NCBI GenBank assembly: GCA_016218095.1
Contig: JACREV010000186.1
Location: 1-12,093 of the forward strand
Length of the DNA: 12,093 nt
Reading direction: 5' to 3'
Source: Deltaproteobacteria bacterium
GTDB taxonomy: Bacteria > Desulfobacterota > GWC2-55-46
Each line of letters begins with the position of its first letter. Positions within the stretch are counted from its first letter, which is position 1. Position numbers and translations under genes: made by a program. The notes under the pieces were generated by a model, which did not search any database, was not told the origin of the DNA, and saw only the letters and a list, made by a program, of their open reading frames with translations. Shown piece after piece: positions 6,766 to 12,093 of this stretch.

Positions 6766-7134
6766 TTATATGAGCTTTTCTATCTCGTACAGGAGCCTCT
6801 GGGGCGTGATGGGTTTGGAGAGATATGTGTTCACGCCCGCCTCCATGCCCATTTTCCTGTCATGGTCGCCGGATTCGGTAGTAATCATTATTATTGGCAG
6901 TTCCTGGTATTCCGGCTGGCCGCGCAGGCTCCTTGAGAGCTCGAAGCCGTCCATCTGCGGCATGTTGAGGTCCGTGACCACGAGGTCCACCGGGTTCGAG
7001 GCCATCACCTCCAGGGCCTCTATGCCGTTCGAGGCGCCGATTATCTTGTACCCCCTCTCCCGGATTATGTACGATAGGAGCTTTCGAGTTGTCTCGCAAT
7101 CGTCCACGATCAGAATTTTCTTGTCGATAGCCAT
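6766..7134 (-). CDS. CheY-like single-domain response regulator (second paralogue)
   Basis: This 122-residue receiver domain has no output domain. The acidic pair D11/D12 (ILIVDDCETTRK), phosphoacceptor D55 (LVVTDLNMPQMDG), T85 (IMITTES), Y104 and K107 (YLSKP) are all present, so phosphorylation should be possible. It is clearly diverged from the cheY gene just downstream, notably after the acidic pair (CETTRKLLSY versus FSTMRRIIKN) and in the helix after T85. The ATG start has AGGGGT 6 nt upstream, and that site overlaps the stop of cheR, only 10 nt away, suggesting coupled translation. It could be a phosphate sink, a second motor-binding regulator or a regulator of adaptation through its partner CheR. 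The sequence does not decide which. No gene symbol is given because only one of the two should carry cheY. Confidence 0.93.
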   Translation of the reverse strand: MAIDKKILIVDDCETTRKLLSYIIRERGYKIIGASNGIEALEVMASNPVDLVVTDLNMPQMDGFELSRSLRGQPEYQELPIIMITTESGDHDRKMGMEAGVNTYLSKPITPQRLLYEIEKLI

Positions 7135-7144
7135 TGGCAGACCC

Positions 7145-8002
7145 CTATACTTTTTGGTATACGACCGAGCGTTCTATGGATACCGGCCTGAAAAGCCTTG
7201 TGATATTGTGAAGCGTCTCCGAGAAACCTACGAACAGATACCCGCCCTTGTTCAGGCTGTCGTAGAGGTGCGTCACGGCCTTTTTCTTTGAGGCGTCGTC
7301 GAAGTAAATGAGGACGTTCCTGCAGAAGATTATGTCCATGCCCCTTATCATCCTCGTCTCAATCGAATCGACGAGATTGACCTTCCTGTACTTCACGACG
7401 TCCCTCACCTTTCTGGCGACCGTGTACGACTCGGGGCCGCTCGGGACGAAGTACTTGCCGAGGAAGGTCTCGGGCGTGTTCCTTAGCGAATACTTCTCAT
7501 AGACCGCGGTCTCGGCCGATTTCAGCACCCTGTCGCTTATGTCGCTCCCGAGCACCTCTATGCCGAACCCCCTGGCGCTCAAGTCCTCAATGAGCATCAT
7601 CGCCAACGTGTAAGGCTCCTCTCCGGTCGAGGACGCCGCGCTCCAGATCTTGAGGTTCCTCGACCCCGACCTTGCCTTATCCTCGGCCACCCTGGGTACG
7701 ACCCCCTTTCTAAAGGCCTCGAGCTGGGCAGGGTCCCTGAAGAAACTCGTCTCGTTCGTGACGATGCAGTTCAGGAGCTGGTTAAGCTCCTTGGCCCTGT
7801 CCGGGTCGTACATGAGGTAGTAATAATAGTCCTCGAAGGACTTCATGTTCTTCTCTTCGAGCCTCCTCGCGAGCCTCGTCTCCAGGAGGTACTTCTTGGT
7901 CTCCCCGAACTGGATGCCGCACTTCGCGTATATGATGTCGCGAAGCAGGCAGAAGGTCTCGTTCGAAAGCTTTGGCTTGCTATCTATCCCTAAAGTCAGC
8001 AT
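7145..8002 (-). CDS. cheR: CheR, chemoreceptor glutamate methyltransferase
   Basis: CheR transfers methyl groups from S-adenosylmethionine to receptor glutamates, opposing CheB in adaptation. With the ATG at 8000-8002 the product is 285 residues, near the family norm. The N-terminal all-helical CheR domain spans about 12-80. The SAM-methyltransferase domain shows TNETSFFRD (82-90), IWSAASSTGEEPYTLAM (119-135, the SAM loop), GSDIS (152-156), FCRNVLIYF (226-234) and GGYLFVGFSE (253-262). The SAM loop has Ala-Ser where SAGCSTGEE is more usual. The start overlaps the end of the HEAT gene by 23 nt. The ATG has only a weak ribosome site. A TTG ten codons upstream (8030-8032) has a better GAGGG at 6 nt and is a real alternative. 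No TPR or receptor-tail-binding extension is fused. Confidence 0.95.
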   Translation of the reverse strand: MLTLGIDSKPKLSNETFCLLRDIIYAKCGIQFGETKKYLLETRLARRLEEKNMKSFEDYYYYLMYDPDRAKELNQLLNCIVTNETSFFRDPAQLEAFRKGVVPRVAEDKARSGSRNLKIWSAASSTGEEPYTLAMMLIEDLSARGFGIEVLGSDISDRVLKSAETAVYEKYSLRNTPETFLGKYFVPSGPESYTVARKVRDVVKYRKVNLVDSIETRMIRGMDIIFCRNVLIYFDDASKKKAVTHLYDSLNKGGYLFVGFSETLHNITRLFRPVSIERSVVYQKV

Positions 8003-9920
8003 TCGACCCGATTCTTTCGATTGCGTTCTCAACGGCCGCCCTCACCTGGGCGTCCGGATGGTTAAGGAACACCTTGAGCTCCGGAAGCGCCCTGGAAGAC
8101 CCGATTGCCTCAAGCGCCTTCGCGGCCGCGGCCTTTACAGGGGCCTCGTCCTTCTTTAAAACCTCTATTACGGCGTCCTCTACCCCGGCGTCCTCCATAT
8201 CCCCGAGGAGGGCGACGGCGTGGTACCTGACCCATAGGTTCCTGTCCCTTAAAGACTCAAGCAGCGCGGACTTTATGAGCTCCCCGGTCCAGCCGCCGAG
8301 CGCCTTCAATACCGAGAGCTTCACGTCGTCGTTTTCGTCCTTGAGGCCCCTTACCACTGAATCCGCGGCCTCGGGTATCCCGAGCCTCGCCATGGACTTG
8401 TACGACATCTTCCTTACGTTGGGGCTCCTGTCCCCGGCGGCCTCCTGAAGGAACCGGAGAGCCTCTTCGTCACCGACGAGGCCGAGCCCTCTGGCGCCCA
8501 TCTCCCGGAGCTCTTCCCTCTTGCTGGATAGAAGGGCGCAAAGCCCTTTTTTAACGGACTCGGAGGCGATGGCCGCAACCGTGTCGGTCATCTCCTCGAG
8601 TACGTCCCTGTATGTCTCCTTTTGAAGCGCCTCGAACAGGGGTCCGACAGCGTCCTCGCCCAGAAGCGTGCCGAGCGCGCGCGCGGAGATCTTCCTCGTA
8701 TGCCCGTCCGGGTTCTTAAGGGCCTTCATGAGCACGTCGACGGAATCCGGCGAGCCGATCGATTCGAGCGCCGTGACCACCTCCCGGAGTTCGTGCTTGG
8801 CGGCCTTGCCTATGAGAGAGGCGAGTATCGGGACCGCCTCCTCGGACTTCAATTCGCCGAAGGCGCCCACGATCACCTTGAGGGCCTTTCCGCCCTTCAA
8901 TACCTCGGTCTTGAGCGCCTCGGGTATCGGCCCTCCTCCGGTCATCGAGACGATGGCGTCCACGAGGAGCGCCTCGGTCTCCTCTGAGAGCTCCTTCTGG
9001 GAGTTTATGAAACGCAGTACATTCCCTATCCCCTCGGGCATTTTAAGGAGCCCGAAGCCCTTTATCGCGGTGGTCTTGCAGTCAAACTCGCCGTCTTCCA
9101 TGGCGGAGGACAGGAACGAGAAGTACGCCTCCTTGAACTCCCTGGACGGGCGGAAGCTCGACCCCGGAGAAAGGGCCTTCTCAAGGAGCCTCACGATGGA
9201 ATTCGGGCTTATTACGCCGCCGAACCTGACGAACTCCTCGAGCTTGACAAGCACCTCGGAGGCGTCCGAGTGAGAGGCTATTCTGCCGAGCGACTCTATC
9301 GCCGCCTCCTTCAAGAGCCCTGAGCCTCCGGCCATGACGCCAAGGAGCGGGGCGAGCGCGCTTTTGTCCTGAAGGAGCCCGAGCCCTTCGATCGCCGAGA
9401 AGCGCACCCACTCCTCGCCGTCGTTCAATATTTTGAGGAGAGTCGGCGCCGAGCCCTGGGCCTTGAGCCTGCCGATGCAGACGGCTACGGACGCCCTCAC
9501 GTTCGGGTTCCTGTGCTCCGCGAGAGGCGCAAGGGTGTTTGCGGCCTCGGCCTCGCCTATGGAAGCGAGTATGTCGATCGCGAACTTGACTACGTCGTCG
9601 TCCTTGTCCTTAAGGAGTCCGGCGAGCGTCTCTATCGCCTCGGGGCCTATCAGCTGTAATATCTCTATCCCGATGTTACGGAGCGCCACGTCCTCGAGCC
9701 TTAAGAGCGGCGCCATCGCCTCGGCGACGTGCTTGCCTCCTATGGAGGTGAGCGCGTTCAGGGCAGACTCCTTCACCCCGGGGTGCTCGTCCTTAAGGAG
9801 CCTTACGAGGTCCTGCAGGAAGCCGCAGTCGCGCGCCTCTCCTATCGCCTCGCATGCGTCCCTGCGGACATAGGGGTCGTCGTCCCCGAGCATCTGACGG
9901 ATATTATCGTGGTCTATCAT
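7980..9920 (-). CDS. HEAT-repeat protein, probable chemotaxis scaffold
   Basis: The 646-residue product consists almost entirely of HEAT (PBS-lyase-like) repeats of about 31 residues, perhaps 18-20 in number. Examples are DDDPYVRRDACEAIGE (13-28), DEHPGVKESALNALTSIG (44-61), DKDDDVVKFAIDILASIG (105-122) and HPDAQVRAAVENAIERIG (621-638). The region about 240-340 is less regular. There is no signal peptide, membrane segment or catalytic motif, so it is most likely a cytoplasmic protein-binding solenoid. The ATG at 9918-9920 is preferred because GAGGG lies 5 nt upstream and the predicted sigma-28 promoter would start transcription near 9930. A GTG at 9930-9932 is open but has no ribosome site. 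The gene heads the che operon and overlaps cheR by 23 nt, so a role with CheR or receptors is inferred. From memory, a HEAT protein (Cpc7) accompanies the Myxococcus Che7 system. The specific function here is unknown. Confidence 0.92.
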   Translation of the reverse strand: MIDHDNIRQMLGDDDPYVRRDACEAIGEARDCGFLQDLVRLLKDEHPGVKESALNALTSIGGKHVAEAMAPLLRLEDVALRNIGIEILQLIGPEAIETLAGLLKDKDDDVVKFAIDILASIGEAEAANTLAPLAEHRNPNVRASVAVCIGRLKAQGSAPTLLKILNDGEEWVRFSAIEGLGLLQDKSALAPLLGVMAGGSGLLKEAAIESLGRIASHSDASEVLVKLEEFVRFGGVISPNSIVRLLEKALSPGSSFRPSREFKEAYFSFLSSAMEDGEFDCKTTAIKGFGLLKMPEGIGNVLRFINSQKELSEETEALLVDAIVSMTGGGPIPEALKTEVLKGGKALKVIVGAFGELKSEEAVPILASLIGKAAKHELREVVTALESIGSPDSVDVLMKALKNPDGHTRKISARALGTLLGEDAVGPLFEALQKETYRDVLEEMTDTVAAIASESVKKGLCALLSSKREELREMGARGLGLVGDEEALRFLQEAAGDRSPNVRKMSYKSMARLGIPEAADSVVRGLKDENDDVKLSVLKALGGWTGELIKSALLESLRDRNLWVRYHAVALLGDMEDAGVEDAVIEVLKKDEAPVKAAAAKALEAIGSSRALPELKVFLNHPDAQVRAAVENAIERIGSNADFRDR

Positions 9921-9937
9921 GGTTACCCTCACTTAAT

Positions 9938-9964
9938 TTATCGGGTATGCGGCGGATTCCTTTA
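9938..9964 (-). promoter_or_regulatory. Sigma-28 (FliA)-type promoter for the HEAT-cheR-cheA-cheB operon
   Basis: On the minus strand TAAAGGAA (9957-9964) and CCCGATAA (9938-9945) are separated by exactly 11 nt. Against TAAAGTTT-N11-GCCGATAA the TAAA core is perfect and the -10 has one mismatch (first base). It lies in the only gap upstream of the chemotaxis genes, right after fliA. Transcription should begin near 9930, leaving about a 10-nt leader that still contains the GAGGG ribosome site of the ATG at 9918-9920. Confidence 0.75.
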
Positions 9965-10001
9965 ATTTTATGTTCCTCGCCATTTATGATGAAATTATCC
10001 G

Positions 10002-10754
10002 TTAATCCGCAAACGATCCGGCCCCGATGCATTTCTTCAGCTTGCCTTTGAGCCTGTGCATCGTCTGGCTGTGGAGCTGGCAGACGCGGGATTCGGTAAT
10101 GTCAAGGACCTTGCCTATCTCCTTCAGCGTCAGCTCGTCGTAGTAATACAGGGAGATGATGAGCTTTTCCTTGTCAGGCAGGGTCTCTACCGCCTCGGCT
10201 ATCACCCTTTTGATCTCGTTGAACTTGACGATGGTCATCGGGTCCTTGCCCTCGGGGTCCTTGATGCAATCGAGGATGTCCATCCCCTCGTCGTAGTGGT
10301 TTATGCCCATGTCCTCGAGGTTCAGGACGCTCAGCGCGCTGACCTGGCTCAAGATCGTGTGCAGATCGTCGGTCGAGATCTCGAGGAACTTGGCGACCTC
10401 TTCGACTTCGGCGGGTCTCCCGGTCTTCCTCTCTATCTCGCCGTAGGCCTTCTCGAGCTGGTTGGACTTGTCCCTCATGGAGCGGGTCATCCAGTCCATG
10501 GACCGGAGCTCGTCCATTATCGCCCCCCTTATCCTTATGGAGGCGTAGGTGTTGAACTGTACGCCTTTCGAGGTGTCGAACCTGTCGATGGACTCGAGGA
10601 GGCCGATAGTGCCCGCGCTTATGAGGTCGTTGACGTCTATGTGCGGAGGCAGGTTCACCGCCACCTGGTAGGCGATTATCTTCACCAGATGGATGTTGTC
10701 TTCGAGGAGCTTGTCCCTGTTGGGATTCGGGTTCGGCTTGGCTTTTGTAGTCAT
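10002..10754 (-). CDS. fliA: FliA, flagellar RNA polymerase sigma factor (sigma-28)
   Basis: FliA directs RNA polymerase to late flagellar, chemotaxis and motility promoters. The 250-residue product has region 2 at about 14-80, with LISAGTIGLLESIDRFD and the promoter-melting segment. The very characteristic FliA stretch RIRGAIMDELRSMDWMTRS is at 74-92. Region 3 follows (KTGRPAEVEEVAKFL), and region 4 (about 185-240) has the helix-turn-helix LTLKEIGKVLDITESRVCQL. The frame is open upstream to 10961 inside flhG, but the ATG at 10752-10754 is chosen because it gives the usual FliA length, follows the flhG stop by 14 nt and has AGGGGA 7 nt upstream. Two sigma-28-type promoters elsewhere in this window are its probable targets. 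It is probably cotranscribed with flhF and flhG. No anti-sigma gene (flgM) is visible here. Confidence 0.96.
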   Translation of the reverse strand: MTTKAKPNPNPNRDKLLEDNIHLVKIIAYQVAVNLPPHIDVNDLISAGTIGLLESIDRFDTSKGVQFNTYASIRIRGAIMDELRSMDWMTRSMRDKSNQLEKAYGEIERKTGRPAEVEEVAKFLEISTDDLHTILSQVSALSVLNLEDMGINHYDEGMDILDCIKDPEGKDPMTIVKFNEIKRVIAEAVETLPDKEKLIISLYYYDELTLKEIGKVLDITESRVCQLHSQTMHRLKGKLKKCIGAGSFAD

Positions 10755-10768
10755 ATCTCCATCCCCTG

Positions 10769-11635
10769 TTAGATATTTCTGCTGAGGACCTGTCTCCAGA
10801 AGAACTGGAGCCCGCCCTTTATCGACTGCCTTGACGGAAGCTCGCATATGGCGCCAGCTATTTCCCTGTAGCACAAAGAGGCCTTGGAATCCGGGTAAAG
10901 CTCCATGACCGCCTTCTGCCTGACGACGGATTTCGGCACGTTCTCGTCGTGGAGGACGCACCCGAGGTAATCGACCGAGATATTCAGGAACCGCTCGGCG
11001 ACGAGGCTTATCTTCTTGTAGACCTCCAGCGCCTCTTTCCTGGACTTGGCCGTGTTGACGAGGAGCTTGAACCTCCTCTCGCCGTGCTTCTGGAGGAGGA
11101 CCTTCATGAGGGCGTAGGCGTCGGTGATGGACGTCGGCTCCGGGGTCACGACCACGATTATCTCCTGGGCCGCCATGTTGAAGAAAAGGACGTTGCTCGA
11201 GATCCCGGCGCCGGTGTCGATTATCATGATGTCTATCTCGTGCTGGAGGTTCTCGAGGTGGCAGGACAACGACAGCCTCTCCTCGGGGGAGAGGTTCGTA
11301 AGCTCCTGCACGCCCGAGCTCGCCGGGAGTATCATGATCCCCGCCGGGCCGCGGACGATCACCTCTTCTATCGTCCTCTCGCCGCGCAGGAGATGCCCGA
11401 GGTTGTACTTGGGCGCGAGCCCGAGGAGCACGTCGAGGTTCCCGAGCCCGAGGTCCGCGTCGAGCAGGAGCACCCTTTTACCCATATTCGAGAACGCAAC
11501 GGCGAGGTTCACTACGGAGTTGGTCTTCCCGACCCCGCCCTTGCCGCTGCTTACGGCTATTACCCGCGTGGATACCGCATCTTCCATCAACGCCCCCTCT
11601 TCTGCCATCGCCCTCAGTGTCAAAGCCTGATCCAT
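10769..11635 (-). CDS. flhG: FlhG (YlxH/FleN), MinD-like ATPase regulating flagellar number
   Basis: FlhG is a P-loop ATPase that limits flagellar number and stimulates the GTPase FlhF. The 288-residue product opens with MDQALTLRAM, the N-terminal DQ motif known in this family to activate FlhF. The deviant Walker A motif GKGGVGKT is at 31-38, with signature Lys K32. The switch I region is LLLDADLGLGNLDVLLG (56-72), and the switch II motif DTGAG is at 140-144. The C-terminal end (GGLQFFWRQVLSR, 274-286) could be the amphipathic membrane-targeting helix seen in MinD/FlhG proteins. The ATG at 11633-11635 has AAGGAG 6 nt upstream, a site that overlaps the flhF stop. It ends 14 nt before fliA. In the same family FleN is also a transcriptional antiregulator of flagellar genes, which cannot be tested here. 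Confidence 0.96.
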   Translation of the reverse strand: MDQALTLRAMAEEGALMEDAVSTRVIAVSSGKGGVGKTNSVVNLAVAFSNMGKRVLLLDADLGLGNLDVLLGLAPKYNLGHLLRGERTIEEVIVRGPAGIMILPASSGVQELTNLSPEERLSLSCHLENLQHEIDIMIIDTGAGISSNVLFFNMAAQEIIVVVTPEPTSITDAYALMKVLLQKHGERRFKLLVNTAKSRKEALEVYKKISLVAERFLNISVDYLGCVLHDENVPKSVVRQKAVMELYPDSKASLCYREIAGAICELPSRQSIKGGLQFFWRQVLSRNI

Positions 11636-11645
11636 TCTTTTCTCC

Positions 11646-12093
11646 TTAATTCTGCATGAAAAAGTTTACGAGCCTCTCCTTTGTCGCGGCCTCGATGTCC
11701 TCGGGGACCCTCTGTCCGGCCGCGAGATAGGAGACTGGCTTTCGCGCAAGCAGCATGGTGTTGAGTATCGGCCCGTAGACGGGGCTTAAGTCCACCTTCG
11801 TGAAGCTGAGAGCATCCACCGGCATGGAGGCGTATCCCTTTACGCAATCGTAGAGGGACTCGTCCCGGGTGTCGTTCCCGAGGACGAGGTTGAACCTTAT
11901 GTGCGGGGAGATCCTCGATATTCCGGCGAGCTCGCCCATGTGATCCCTGTTTTTCACGCTCCGCCCGGCGGTGTCTATGAGGACGACGTCCTTGTCCCTG
12001 TGCATGGAGAGGCACGAGGCGAGTTCTTTCGCGTCCTTTGCGACCTCGGTCGGGACGCCGATGAGCTTGCCGTAGAGTTTCAGCTGTTCGGCG
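11646..12093 (-). CDS. flhF: FlhF, SRP-type GTPase for flagellar placement (3' part only)
   Basis: FlhF is a GTPase of the SRP/FtsY family that marks the site, usually the cell pole, where a flagellum is built. Only the last 148 codons are in the window, and the start lies beyond base 12093. The visible part is the C-terminal half of the NG GTPase domain. LKLYGKLIGVPTEVAKD at the left end precedes the G3 region VVLIDTAGRS (with the IDTAGRS hallmark), and FTKVD is the G4 guanine-specificity motif. The conserved VSYLAAGQRVPEDIE segment lies near the C-terminus. No frame break is visible. The stop codon overlaps the flhG ribosome site and flhG begins 10 nt later, so translation is probably coupled. 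The basic N-terminal B domain typical of FlhF is out of view. Confidence 0.94.
   Translation of the reverse strand, partial: AEQLKLYGKLIGVPTEVAKDAKELASCLSMHRDKDVVLIDTAGRSVKNRDHMGELAGISRISPHIRFNLVLGNDTRDESLYDCVKGYASMPVDALSFTKVDLSPVYGPILNTMLLARKPVSYLAAGQRVPEDIEAATKERLVNFFMQN

Noticed and set aside
9930..9932. GTG as the start of the HEAT-repeat gene
   Set aside because: It has no ribosome site and lies at or before the transcription start predicted from the sigma-28 promoter. The ATG at 9918-9920 has GAGGG at 5 nt.
10755..10961. Upstream extension of fliA by 69 codons
   Set aside because: It lies within flhG, is Arg/Gly-rich without similarity to sigma factors, and the ATG at 10752-10754 has its own ribosome site.

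Overview
The window is one continuous block of flagellar and chemotaxis genes, all transcribed from the minus strand, so gene order runs from high to low coordinates: flhF (3' part), flhG, fliA, a HEAT-repeat gene, cheR, a CheY-like gene, cheY, cheZ, cheA, cheB, motA, motB, cheW, and the 5' end of a membrane protein that is probably a chemoreceptor. No gene is supported on the plus strand. I see no RNA gene, mobile element, CRISPR array or phage signal. G+C is high (about 60% by eye), and Ile ATA and Arg AGG codons are frequent. The flhF-flhG-fliA order, a CheA without a P2 domain, and a HEAT gene beside cheR fit a polarly flagellated Gram-negative bacterium of deltaproteobacterial (Desulfobacterota-like) or related affiliation. 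That placement is an inference.

Layout. (1) 12093-10002: flhF, flhG and fliA, tightly spaced (10 and 14 nt), covering flagellar placement and number plus the flagellar sigma factor. (2) 9964-2748: after an 81-nt gap that carries a strong match to a sigma-28 (FliA) promoter comes HEAT-cheR-cheY-like-cheY-cheZ-cheA-cheB, with gaps of 10 to 46 nt and a 23-nt HEAT/cheR overlap. A 10-bp perfect hairpin follows cheB. (3) 2574-1062: motA-motB, the stator pair. (4) 817-1: a second sigma-28-like promoter, then cheW and the putative chemoreceptor, which runs off the window.

How the genes work together. FlhF/FlhG set where and how many flagella form. FliA then switches on late genes, and two such promoters are visible in this window. 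Receptors with CheW control CheA autophosphorylation. CheA passes phosphate to CheY (motor control) and CheB (receptor demethylation), CheR methylates receptors, and CheZ removes phosphate from CheY. MotA/MotB supply torque.

Most of this is conventional. The points of interest are the long HEAT-repeat protein translationally overlapped with CheR and apparently sitting first in a FliA-driven operon with a very short leader; a CheA that lacks P2 and has an Ala/Glu-rich linker instead; a complete CheZ with both the catalytic motif and the C-terminal CheY-binding tail; and a second CheY-like receiver next to CheR.
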